From: Palsa-1392 sp963819975 | Lineage (GTDB): Bacteria > Verrucomicrobiota > Verrucomicrobiia > Chthoniobacterales > UBA10450 | NCBI GenBank assembly: GCA_963819975.1 | Contig: CAWFYE010000004.1 | Coordinates: forward strand, 124,001-188,000 | DNA: 64,000 bases | Direction of reading: 5' to 3' | In this document: one piece after another, positions 53,926 to 62,069 of the stretch | Numbering within the stretch: position 1 is the first letter of the stretch | How the letters are laid out: the number at the start of each line of letters is the position of its first letter | The notes under the pieces: generated by a model | Databases searched by the model: none | The model's input: the letters and a program-made list of their open reading frames with translations, nothing else | Told to the model about the DNA's origin: nothing | Position numbers and translations under genes: made by a program

Positions 53926-56133
53926 ATGAACACTTGCACTCGGATCTTCGTACTCGGACGTCGCCGCCGATCTCCTTTCATCTCCCAGTTGTGCGGCGCG
54001 CTTTTGGCCTTCGCTTTGCCGCTCGCCACTCTCGTTGCTCACGAGCCGGGTGAAAGCCATCTTTTCAAACCGAGCGACGCCGCGAAAGTCTCAACACCTG
54101 CTCCACAATCTGCTGCCTCAGCAGTGACGGATGGCCAGTGGGTCACTCTGACCTACACGATGCCGATTAACCCGATCCATTGTGCACTCATGCACAACGG
54201 AAAGGTGCTGGTCGTTTCCGGTTCGGAAAACGAATTGTCCAAACATCAGGCGGGTATGTATTCCGCCGCCGTTTGGGATACCCAGGCAGGGACCTTTGCC
54301 GTGCAGAGTCTTCTCTGGGATGTCTTTTGCAACGGCATGGCCGGTCTCCCGGACGGTCGTTTTCTCGTCGTCGGAGGAAGCAGCGAACTGGCTCCCCCCT
54401 ACGGCGATGCTCGAGCAACGGTCTTTGATCCCGCGACCGCGAAATTCACCCAGGTCGAAAGTATGGCGCACGGCCGCTGGTACGCGAGTGTGCTCGAATT
54501 GAGCGATGGGGGACTGATGGCGTTCTCCGGGATCGCCGAAGAAGGCTATTCCGGTCCGGTCCCCGCCGACGACACCGGCCGAGGCCCACACAACAAAGAC
54601 GTCGAGATCTACCGCATCGGAACCGGTTGGAGTCCGGAATATGAGGCTTCCTGGACCCCGCCGCTCTATCCGCGCATGCACCTCCTGCCTAACGGAAACG
54701 TTTTTTACTCCGGCGAAACGAACAGCTCGAATATCTTTGACCCCTTTACTCAGACTTGGACCTTGAATGTCGCCAAAACCATTTACAAAAACGGGCGCCC
54801 AGGCGGCTCGTCGGTTCTGCTGCCTCTCCGCCCAGAAGACGGATACAAACCGCGGGTCATGATCCTGGGTGGTGACCACACCGCGACTGCGACCGCGGAA
54901 GTGATCGATCTGTCGGCCGCGACTTCTGTCTGGCGCATGCTCGCCCCGATGTCCAAGCCACGGGTGCGCATGAATGCCGTCTTGTTGCCAACCGGGAAAG
55001 TGTTGGCGCTCGGTGGGTCAGCGCTCGACGAAGATAAGAACACCGCCAGCCTCGCCACCGATCTCTTCGACCCGGTGACAGAGACCTGGGCCTCGGCCGG
55101 CGTGGCAACCTACCCGCGGCTTTATCACTCCTGTGGTTTGCTCCTGCCCGACGCGACCGTAGCAGTGGTGGGGAGTAACCCGGTCAAAGGGACTTTCGAA
55201 AAAAACATAGAAGTTTATTCTCCCGCATATCTTTTCGCGGTCGACGGTAATGGCAACGTTATCCCGGCCGTCCGACCGACCATTAGTTCCGTGCCGGCCG
55301 AGCTTGGCTACGCTAACTCCTTCACCATCTCCACTCCGGACGCGTCCACGATTGCTTCCGCCGTCCTCGTCAAGCCGGGCTCGCCGACGCACTCCTTCGA
55401 TTTCGACCAGCGCGTCGTCGGCCTTCAAATCACCGCTTCCACTTCCGGGTCGCTGACGGTCACGGCCCCGCCCAACAGCTCCATCGCGCCGCCGGGTTGG
55501 TACATGGTTTTCCTGGTCAACCAGTCAGGGGTTCCTTCAGTCGCCAAATTCCTTCACCTCAGCGCTTACCCAAACGATCTTCCGCCGAAAGGAAGTATCA
55601 CCTCGCCCGCCACAGATATGGTCATTTCACCCGGGCAATCCGTAAACTTCGCGGGCAGCGCGACTGACGCGGACGGAACCGTGACTTCCTACTCATGGAT
55701 CTTTCCCGGTGGCACACCGCCTTCCAGCTCGGTGCCTGCGCCGGGATTGGTGACCTTCGCTGATATCGGCACCTATGTCGTCTCGCTTACGGCACGCGAC
55801 GAATTTGGAGTCAATGACCCCAGCCCGCCAACTCGCACCATCTCGGTGCAAACGTCGACCCTCCAACTTTTCTTCACCGCGCCGCCCCCCGGCTCCACGG
55901 TCAGCGGCAAAAGCGTTCTAGTCTCTCTCAGCGCCAACGGAACGACATTGCCAAACACGTTTACTCTTTCGGTGGATGGCACGGTGATTGGCACGAAGTC
56001 CGGAAATCTTTCGGTCGCGTCGTTTACCTGGAAGACAAATGGCTATGCAAAAGGATTGCATACCTTGTCGGCGACAGTGTCGGATTCGACCGGCAACACC
56101 GGCTCAGCGAGCGAAACCGTCACCCTTCAGTAG
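53926..56133 (+). CDS. Secreted copper-radical oxidase (galactose/glyoxal oxidase type) with PKD domain
   Basis: 735 residues from the ATG at 53926, after an AAGGGAG ribosome site, with an Arg-rich signal peptide (SQLCGALLAFALPLATLVAH). Kelch propeller with all residues of the family's copper-radical site: Cys135 in DVFCNG and Tyr186 in HGRWYAS (the Cys-Tyr crosslink pair), Tyr400-His401 in RLYHSCG and His489 in SPTHSFDFDQR. A DUF1929-like domain follows, then a PKD domain (about 495-600) and a further Ig-like domain. Such enzymes oxidise alcohols or aldehydes and make H2O2; substrate not predictable. Confidence 0.9.
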   Translation: MNTCTRIFVLGRRRRSPFISQLCGALLAFALPLATLVAHEPGESHLFKPSDAAKVSTPAPQSAASAVTDGQWVTLTYTMPINPIHCALMHNGKVLVVSGSENELSKHQAGMYSAAVWDTQAGTFAVQSLLWDVFCNGMAGLPDGRFLVVGGSSELAPPYGDARATVFDPATAKFTQVESMAHGRWYASVLELSDGGLMAFSGIAEEGYSGPVPADDTGRGPHNKDVEIYRIGTGWSPEYEASWTPPLYPRMHLLPNGNVFYSGETNSSNIFDPFTQTWTLNVAKTIYKNGRPGGSSVLLPLRPEDGYKPRVMILGGDHTATATAEVIDLSAATSVWRMLAPMSKPRVRMNAVLLPTGKVLALGGSALDEDKNTASLATDLFDPVTETWASAGVATYPRLYHSCGLLLPDATVAVVGSNPVKGTFEKNIEVYSPAYLFAVDGNGNVIPAVRPTISSVPAELGYANSFTISTPDASTIASAVLVKPGSPTHSFDFDQRVVGLQITASTSGSLTVTAPPNSSIAPPGWYMVFLVNQSGVPSVAKFLHLSAYPNDLPPKGSITSPATDMVISPGQSVNFAGSATDADGTVTSYSWIFPGGTPPSSSVPAPGLVTFADIGTYVVSLTARDEFGVNDPSPPTRTISVQTSTLQLFFTAPPPGSTVSGKSVLVSLSANGTTLPNTFTLSVDGTVIGTKSGNLSVASFTWKTNGYAKGLHTLSATVSDSTGNTGSASETVTLQ

Positions 56134-56335
56134 GAACGCCCGACTTTTCAGCACACCGCCTGGAACGGGGGGACGTCGAACGCCTTCAGCCCGATCGCGC
56201 ACGGGCCGATTTTCTTCCACGCCTTGCGAACGATCGCGCCCGGAGAAGAAATTCACGCTCGACTTCAGCTCTTACCAACATTCCGGGCGACGCTGCACCT
56301 GTGCCTCGCCGCACTGCCGACGAGTGATGGGCTGA
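56134..56335 (+). pseudogene. Frameshifted remnant resembling a SET-domain C-terminus
   Basis: Directly after the oxidase stop, one frame reads SNAFSPIAHG, IFFHALRTIAPGEE and a second frame, beginning about 56252, reads FTLDFSSYQHSGRRCTCASPHCRRVMG then TGA (56333-56335). Joined, these give ALRTIAPGEE-FTLDFSS ... CTCASPHCR, as in the end of a SET domain (the AxRxIxxGEELTxDY block and the CxCxxxxC post-SET site). The rest of the domain is missing, so I call it a decayed fragment. The similarity is short and the call tentative. Confidence 0.45.
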
Positions 56336-56375
56336 GAGGGGGCCGCTCGCACCCCCGGAGCGGCAGCTTAAGAGA

Positions 56376-56543
56376 TCAGTCCCAATTCATGAAGTCGATC
56401 TCACCGGTCTTCGGCGGTGAGCGCTTGTCGCTGCCGGCTGCTTTGCGGGCACCGCCGTTGACATCCTTCAACGGCTTGAGATCGCGAAGATCCTTCGGCT
56501 TTTTCGCCTCCTTTGGATCTGGTTCTTTTTCTGGTTCGCTCAT
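56376..56543 (-). CDS. 55-residue peptide with double-glycine leader-like motif
   Basis: 55 codons on the minus strand, from an ATG with AGGTGG nine bases upstream to TGA. Charged N-terminus (Glu/Lys/Pro-rich), then DLRDLKPLKDVNGGARKAAG and a C-terminus GEIDFMNWD. The DLKPxKDVxGG block resembles leader peptides cut after a double glycine, as in small precursor peptides. No modifying or exporting enzyme lies beside it; the flavin amine oxidase downstream is not one I know from such clusters. Confidence 0.7.
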   Translation of the reverse strand: MSEPEKEPDPKEAKKPKDLRDLKPLKDVNGGARKAAGSDKRSPPKTGEIDFMNWD

Positions 56544-56891
56544 GACTTTTGGCCACCTAACGACCCACCGTCCGGCAGGAAAATTTTTGTCATGATCGTC
56601 TGCATTACAACGTCCGATGGAATTCTAAAGCTGCCAGAAAAACAGGTTCCTTGTCGAGCACTATTCTTCGATCCCGCCTGTCCCGAGTCTGTTCTATAAT
56701 TATTATAAAATCAAGCAACTTCCATGCCCCTATGCCTGATCGTGTCGCCTGGTGTGATAATGGGGACGGGGACCACCCTTCTGCGGAATCGCATCGATGG
56801 CAGCGGCGCCGGAAGATGGATGCGGTGTTTTGTTTTCGCCCTTGCAAAGGGAGGGTTGGCGAAGTTTTGCGGGGCGGCTAATGGTCATTCA
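56544..56891. other. 348-bp intergenic region before the amine oxidase
   Basis: Between the small peptide gene (start at 56543, minus) and the oxidase (56892, plus). It holds a CCTAACG motif at 56556 and an A/T-rich patch with TATAAT at 56695-56700, a possible -10 site for the oxidase; no matching -35 is clear. I see no gene here: open frames in both directions lack family character. Confidence 0.55.
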
Positions 56892-58037
56892 ATGCGCTAC
56901 GACGTTATTGTGGTGGGCTTGGGCGGTATGGGCAGCGCGATTCTTGCCGATTGCGCGAGCCGTGGAGCGACCGTGCTCGGCCTTGAGCAATTCGTCCGTG
57001 GCCACGATCTGGGTTCGTCAAGCGGCAAGAGCCGCATGATCCGCAAGGCTTACTTCGAGGATCCCGCCTACGTGCCTTTGCTCCTGCGGGCCTACGATCT
57101 CTGGCGGGATCTGGAACGCGCTACCGGCCAGGAGTTGCTCCGAATCACCGGGCTCCTAATGGTCGGGGACGAAACTGCGGAGATAATTGCCGGAGCGATG
57201 CGCGCTGCGCGCGAGCATGAACTGCCGCTCGAAACCCTCAGTGCCTCCCAGATTCGGGCGCGATATCCAATGCTCCGGGTGCAGGACGACGAGGTGGGAG
57301 CATTCGAGAACGATGGCGGCGTGCTCGATCCGGAAAAGTGCGTCCAGGCGCAACTTCAGGCAGCCAGCGCCGCCGGCGCGCAAATGCGTTTTGGCGCAGC
57401 GATGGAAAACTGGGAAGCGGTCGATGACGGCTTCGTCCTTCGACTGGCCGACGGCACGACTGTCAAAAGTGGCGCAGTTGTCTTATCGTTAGGCCCGTGG
57501 TTCAAGGCGGCTCTCGAGAACCTGGAAGTCGCGATCCGGGTGCAGCGCAATGTTCAGACATGGTTTACGCCTGCGACGGATGACTACGCAGCGGGCCGTT
57601 TTCCGCCTTTTCTGCTCGATCGCGCCGGTCTGCCCGCGCCGCTCTACGGTTTTCCCGATTTTGGCGATGGAGTGAAGGCGGCGTTTCACTCTTATGGAGA
57701 GTCTTCCGAGCCAAATCAGTTTGTCCGGGAAGTCGACGAGAAGCGCGACATCGAACCAATCGTTAGGGCGATGGACGAATGGATGCCGGGCGCTGCGGCG
57801 GCTTTTCGTGCCGCCAAGCCGTGCCCTTATTCGTTAACGCCCGACGGTCATTTCGTGGTCGATCGCCATCCCGAACATCCGCGTCTCGTTCTTTGCGGCG
57901 GTTTCTCCGGCCACGGTTTCAAATTCGCCCCCGTGATCGGCGAAATCTGCGCCGACCTTGCCTTGGAAAACGAGTCACGGCATGAGATCAACTTTCTTTC
58001 CCTGCGACGATTCGCGACCTCCGCCGACCAGGGTTAG
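56892..58037 (+). CDS. Sarcosine oxidase / N-methyltryptophan oxidase-like FAD enzyme
   Basis: 381 residues from the ATG at 56892 (the frame is open to 56724 but that stretch is unrelated). FAD-binding GxGxxG in VIVVGLGGMGSA, the covalent-flavin Cys in KPCPYSLTPDGHFVVD, and the C-terminal VLCGGFSGHGFKFAPVIGEI. Matches monomeric sarcosine oxidase/SolA: oxidative demethylation of secondary amino acids to aldehyde and H2O2. Substrate not decided. Confidence 0.92.
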   Translation: MRYDVIVVGLGGMGSAILADCASRGATVLGLEQFVRGHDLGSSSGKSRMIRKAYFEDPAYVPLLLRAYDLWRDLERATGQELLRITGLLMVGDETAEIIAGAMRAAREHELPLETLSASQIRARYPMLRVQDDEVGAFENDGGVLDPEKCVQAQLQAASAAGAQMRFGAAMENWEAVDDGFVLRLADGTTVKSGAVVLSLGPWFKAALENLEVAIRVQRNVQTWFTPATDDYAAGRFPPFLLDRAGLPAPLYGFPDFGDGVKAAFHSYGESSEPNQFVREVDEKRDIEPIVRAMDEWMPGAAAAFRAAKPCPYSLTPDGHFVVDRHPEHPRLVLCGGFSGHGFKFAPVIGEICADLALENESRHEINFLSLRRFATSADQG

Positions 58038-58045
58038 AGATTCGG

Positions 58046-58984
58046 ATGGCCACGAAGGCGCAATTCTCGGCGGAAGAATCAAGCACAGGAGAATTCCAAC
58101 GCCAGGAAGACGCCTTCCGCGACTGGGTCTCAGCCGACGGCTCGACCGCCTACCCGGCCGTGGCCGGTCGCTATCATCTTTACGTCTCGCTCGCCTGCCC
58201 GTGGGCCAGCCGCACGATCATTGTTAGGCATCTGCAGGGATTGGAAAATGTCATTGGGATGACCGTAGTCGATCCGGTGCGCGACGAGCGCGGCTGGGCG
58301 TTTCGCGACGGCCCCGATCCGGTAAACGGTTTCAGTTTTCTGGCCGAAGCCTATCGCGCCACTGATCCTGATCTCGACGACCGGGTGACCGTTCCCGTTC
58401 TCTGGGACAAAGAAACCCACCGCGTCATCAACAACTCCGAGGACGACATCTGTCGGATGTTCGACGGTGCCTTTCGGGAGCTCGCGACGCGGGACGCCCG
58501 ACTTTTCCCTAACGAAATCGCGGAAGAGCAGGCGGCGCTATCCGAATTCATCTACCGGAACGTGAACAACGGCGTCTACCGCGCCGGCTTCGCAACCCGC
58601 CAGGCCGTTTACGAACGCGCCGCGCACAAACTCTTCACCGCGCTGGACGAGCTGGAAATGCGCCTAACGAACAGCCGTTATCTTTTCGGCGACCGGATCG
58701 TCGAATCGGATTGGCGGCTCTTCTGCACCCTCATCCGCTTCGATGTCGTCTACTACATCCACTTCAAGTGCAGCCTGCGCCGCATCCTCGATTATCCGAA
58801 TTTGCAAGGCTACCTGGTCGATCTCTACCAGCAACCCGGCATCGCCGAGACGGTCAACTTCGACCATATCAAGCGTCACTACTACATGACGCACGACGCC
58901 ATCAACCCGATGCGCCTCATCCCGATCGGCCCCATCGTCGACCTCTCAAAACCCCACGGCCGCGAGAAGCTTTCGCGCGCCTAA
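58046..58984 (+). CDS. Glutathionyl-hydroquinone reductase (GST omega/Xi class)
   Basis: 312 residues, 8 bp after the amine oxidase. Active-site Cys in ACPWASRTIIV, glutathione-side residues in RVINNSEDDICRM, then the Xi-class C-terminal helices (SDWRLFCTLIRFDVVYYIHFKCSLRRILDYPNLQGYL). Reduces glutathionyl-hydroquinones. Verrucomicrobia are not generally glutathione producers, so the thiol used may differ; unproven. Confidence 0.93.
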   Translation: MATKAQFSAEESSTGEFQRQEDAFRDWVSADGSTAYPAVAGRYHLYVSLACPWASRTIIVRHLQGLENVIGMTVVDPVRDERGWAFRDGPDPVNGFSFLAEAYRATDPDLDDRVTVPVLWDKETHRVINNSEDDICRMFDGAFRELATRDARLFPNEIAEEQAALSEFIYRNVNNGVYRAGFATRQAVYERAAHKLFTALDELEMRLTNSRYLFGDRIVESDWRLFCTLIRFDVVYYIHFKCSLRRILDYPNLQGYLVDLYQQPGIAETVNFDHIKRHYYMTHDAINPMRLIPIGPIVDLSKPHGREKLSRA

Positions 58985-59032
58985 CCTCCGGCTTTCGCCC
59001 AATATCCGCTAACCAGCAGCCAGTATTCGCGG

Positions 59033-59680
59033 TCAGGCGTCGGCGTTCCAAAGACGTTTGCGAAAGTAATCTCTCCAGCTCTCCGGCAGGGCGGGTAACT
59101 CGGTCGCCCGGCGCAGGAGATCCTGGCTTTGCGAATCCAAGGCGTAGAGATTTGTAATATCGACAATCGTCACACCGCTCTCCGATTGCTCGATGAACTC
59201 GATCGCGTCACCGGCCGTGACTTCTCCCTCGCGCTGCACCGCGAGATAGAAACCGGTCCTCTTGCTTTGCAGGAATCGCTTCACCAGGTCCGGCCGTTGG
59301 AAGCGAATCCCGAGCTTGAAACAGGGCATGCGCGGCTGCGTCACGATGAACTCGGCCGTGCCGATGCGAAGACGATCGCCAATCCGGACCTCATCTTCGA
59401 GCAGACCTTCGCTCGTAAAATTCTCGCCAAACGCTCCGGGCGAGAGGTCCACTCCCGGAAGCTCGCCCTGCCAAAACGGGTAGTGCTCGCTGGGGTAGAC
59501 GTAAACGGCCTTCTCGACTCCGCCATGCACCGAAAGATCCGATTGTTCATCCCCGTCCAGATTGAGCGTCGCCACATGAACCCGGCCTTCGACAGGCGCC
59601 TTCCAGATCGAGGTCTGCACGGCCCGGCCGTGCCAGGTGACTTCTCGCGGACGCCCTACGTTGACGGAAATTAGCTTCAC
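59033..59680 (-). CDS. MOSC-domain protein (YiiM-like)
   Basis: 215 residues. MOSC fold start ISVNVGRPREVTW, GDEQSDLSVHGGVEKAVYVYPSEHY, PGAFGENFTSEGLLEDEVRIGDRLRIG, conserved Cys in QPRMPCFKL. These proteins carry molybdenum cofactor to reduce N-hydroxylated compounds; YiiM reduces 6-N-hydroxyaminopurine. Convergent with the GST-like gene. Confidence 0.92.
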   Translation of the reverse strand: MKLISVNVGRPREVTWHGRAVQTSIWKAPVEGRVHVATLNLDGDEQSDLSVHGGVEKAVYVYPSEHYPFWQGELPGVDLSPGAFGENFTSEGLLEDEVRIGDRLRIGTAEFIVTQPRMPCFKLGIRFQRPDLVKRFLQSKRTGFYLAVQREGEVTAGDAIEFIEQSESGVTIVDITNLYALDSQSQDLLRRATELPALPESWRDYFRKRLWNADA

Positions 59681-59907
59681 GCCTGCCGATCGCTCGATTG
59701 CCTCACAAGGCGAAGATCACCCGCGTCAAGTCAGGAGCAAGCGTCAACAAAGAAGTCTCAACGGATCGATCCTTGAACTCTGAGTGCGGATCGCGACGCA
59801 CCGTCCGCCGTCCTCAATATTCAAGATCGACCCCGACGCGCAGACTCCCGAATCAGCCTTTCTGCAACTATGATTCAGCGGGCGGGCGATTCTGTTGTCT
59901 ACCTTTT

Positions 59908-60399
59908 GTGCGAAGCTTCTTGAGCAAAAGTAGCGCCTTCACCAGATTGCAACTGCTTATCGGACCTGCGGTGATCGGCGCAATCCTCCTGGGCCTCGGC
60001 GGTTGCGCCGGAACCGGCGGCAATCTCGGCGCCATCAGGCCCGTCCCCATCACGCACGACAATTTTGCCCTTGCCGACGCGAACCATGACGGAAAACTTT
60101 CCCGCCGCGAGGCCGCCGAGTATCTGGTCTACGTTGTCTTCACTGCCTCCGACACAAACGCGGACGGTCAGCTCACCGCGCAGGAGTGGATGCAAAATGA
60201 TCCGGCCGCGATCGCTGCCTTCCGGCAGAACGACGCCAACGGCGACGGGATTGTGACGCGAGCGGAGGCGATCGCCTATAGCCACCGCGACCAGGCAGGC
60301 ATTGCGCTCATGCACCAGGCCGATCGCAATCGCGACGGCAAACTGAACCGCGCCGAAATCGACGCCTACTTCATCCGCGTCGCTGGCTTGCGCGGATAA
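59908..60399 (+). CDS. EF-hand lipoprotein
   Basis: 163 residues from the GTG at 59908, chosen because it starts a lipoprotein signal ending LGGC (LLIGPAVIGAILLGLGGC); no ATG fits, and the longer frame to 59698 has no leader. Four EF-hand calcium loops: DANHDGKLSRREA, DTNADGQLTAQEW, DANGDGIVTRAEA and DRNRDGKLNRAEI. Probably a calcium-binding envelope protein. Role unknown. Confidence 0.72.
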   Translation: MRSFLSKSSAFTRLQLLIGPAVIGAILLGLGGCAGTGGNLGAIRPVPITHDNFALADANHDGKLSRREAAEYLVYVVFTASDTNADGQLTAQEWMQNDPAAIAAFRQNDANGDGIVTRAEAIAYSHRDQAGIALMHQADRNRDGKLNRAEIDAYFIRVAGLRG

Positions 60400-60691
60400 C
60401 GACCCCGACAAGCGCAGGTCGTCCGGGAAGCAGCCGAAAAGCTGCAATCCATCCTCCCGGCGGTCGGGGCGGCGTCCGCCCGCGGAATCTGGGGTCCCAC
60501 GGCCCGGAAAGGCTAGGCAACATGGTGTGATTTCCCAAAATTCAACAAAGATCAACCCCTTTGGCTGCCCTTCCTGCGTCAAGCCAAGAGAAAGCGTTAA
60601 CGCGGGCAGCAAGAAGGGATCAACCACTGGAACCGGGATGGCCATCGCCGATTCCGCTTGTCAGTATTTCGTTTTGAGCTTTTTTCGCCTC

Positions 60692-61213
60692 ATGCCTGCC
60701 ACGCTGCTCCCTGATGACAATCTTGCCCGCCCGCTCAAGCTCGCGCGGCCCGACACCGACGAAAGCCTGCCGCACATCGGCCTGGTGGGAAATACTTACA
60801 CCGTCCTCCTCTCCGGCGCAGACACCAACGGCCGCTATTGCCTTATCGACATGCACATTCCGCCCGGGGGCGGTCCGCCGCCCCATCGGCACGACTTCGA
60901 GGAGTCCTTTACGATCCTGGAGGGCGAGATCGAAGCCATCTTCCGCGGAGAAAAGTCGATCGTGCACGCTGGGCAAACCGTGAGTATCCCGGCCAACGCG
61001 CCGCATTCCTTCACCAACGCCTCAGGCGCCGCGGTTCGGCTGCTTTGCATTTGTGCGCCGGCCGGGCAGGAGGAATTCTTCGCGCAGGTCGGCGTTCCGT
61101 TGCCCACCCGTGGGTCCACCCCGCCGCCGCTCGACCAGGCGGGGCAGGCAGAGTTAATCAGGAAAGCTGGAGAGCTGGCTCCCAAGTACCGGACGGAGCT
61201 TCTGCGGCCATAG
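60692..61213 (+). CDS. Single-domain cupin protein
   Basis: 173 residues from the ATG at 60692 (GTG at 60527 is in frame but would place the start inside an inverted repeat). Cupin motifs: PPPHRHDFEESFTILEGEIEAIFRG (metal His pair and Glu) and PANAPHSFTNASG. Could bind metal and act as dioxygenase, isomerase or a sensor; nothing in the context chooses. The 292-bp gap before it holds no gene I can support. Confidence 0.86.
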   Translation: MPATLLPDDNLARPLKLARPDTDESLPHIGLVGNTYTVLLSGADTNGRYCLIDMHIPPGGGPPPHRHDFEESFTILEGEIEAIFRGEKSIVHAGQTVSIPANAPHSFTNASGAAVRLLCICAPAGQEEFFAQVGVPLPTRGSTPPPLDQAGQAELIRKAGELAPKYRTELLRP

Positions 61214-61298
61214 TCGGGATCTCGCAGGAAGCTCCCTCTCCGATCAATCGCGCCTCCTCAATCTTTCGATCAGGCGCTCGACGAATTGAATTGTTGGC

Positions 61299-61901
61299 TT
61301 AGCCGTCCGAGTTTGGCTCCATCGATCGGAAAGCCGGCTTTCTCGCGGCCTCTGCAGCGAGGAAGAGCAGGCTTAGCAGGAACCGCTCCGGAGAAATCCG
61401 CTCATCGGGATCGGGAGTCATGCTGAAGGTAAAGCGCTCAGAGTTTTCATCCTGTTTTACAAAGCGGTGGATGACTCGGTTCGAAGAGTGAACATAAAGG
61501 CTGACATATCGAAATTCCGCCGAGTAGATGCCCAATGCGTGCGCCTGTCTCGCCATCTCCTTGAGGGTCGGCGGCGCCTTGAATCTCTTCCGCCTCCGGT
61601 CCCAGTAGGCCCCGCGTTTCGGAACGGCGGCCAGAAAGGACGCCAATCGATCGTTGACGGTTTGGAGCGCCCGATCCTTTAGCCGGCGTCGGCGCTTCTC
61701 TCCTCTGAGCCTTTTTTCGGCGGCGATCTCCTCACCGATCGCGAGGCAACAGAACCTTGAAAAGGAACTCCCCATCCATTTCATCCTGATGACAATCTCG
61801 GTTAGGCTGCGGAGGCAGAGCCACGCCGCATCTGTCTTGTCGTGCTTGACCAGAAACAGTCCGGACAAAAACATGTCGCGAGCCTGAAGAACGAGAGCCA
61901 T
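61299..61901 (-). CDS. DUF5677-like protein, probably interrupted near its 5' end
   Basis: 200 residues from the ATG at 61901: helical, with the DUF5677 pattern (LCLRSLTEIVIRMKWM and a late YVSLYVHSSNRVIHRFV). Upstream the same frame stays open for 46 codons (NFESFGNDLVELILQTFALQA) but is broken by a TAA at 61929-61931; that stretch reads like the missing N-terminal helix, with GTG at 62004-62006 as a possible start. Either a recent nonsense change made this a pseudogene or the gene starts after it. Function unknown. Confidence 0.6.
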   Translation of the reverse strand: MALVLQARDMFLSGLFLVKHDKTDAAWLCLRSLTEIVIRMKWMGSSFSRFCCLAIGEEIAAEKRLRGEKRRRRLKDRALQTVNDRLASFLAAVPKRGAYWDRRRKRFKAPPTLKEMARQAHALGIYSAEFRYVSLYVHSSNRVIHRFVKQDENSERFTFSMTPDPDERISPERFLLSLLFLAAEAARKPAFRSMEPNSDG

Positions 61902-62069
61902 CTGGTAAAGCAGCGGCAGCCGGGCTGGTTATGCCTGCAGCGCGAACGTCTGCAATATCAGCTCGACAAGATCGTTTCCAAAGCTTTCAAAATTCGTCCG
62001 TTTCACATCGAGGAGATTAACAACAGCGAGGGAATGGGCAAAACGAGGCCATCCTTGAATTTTGGGAAA

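Noticed and set aside
56605..56847. 80-codon minus-strand frame in the gap before the amine oxidase
   Set aside because: No ribosome site, no conserved pattern, and it overlaps the likely promoter region.
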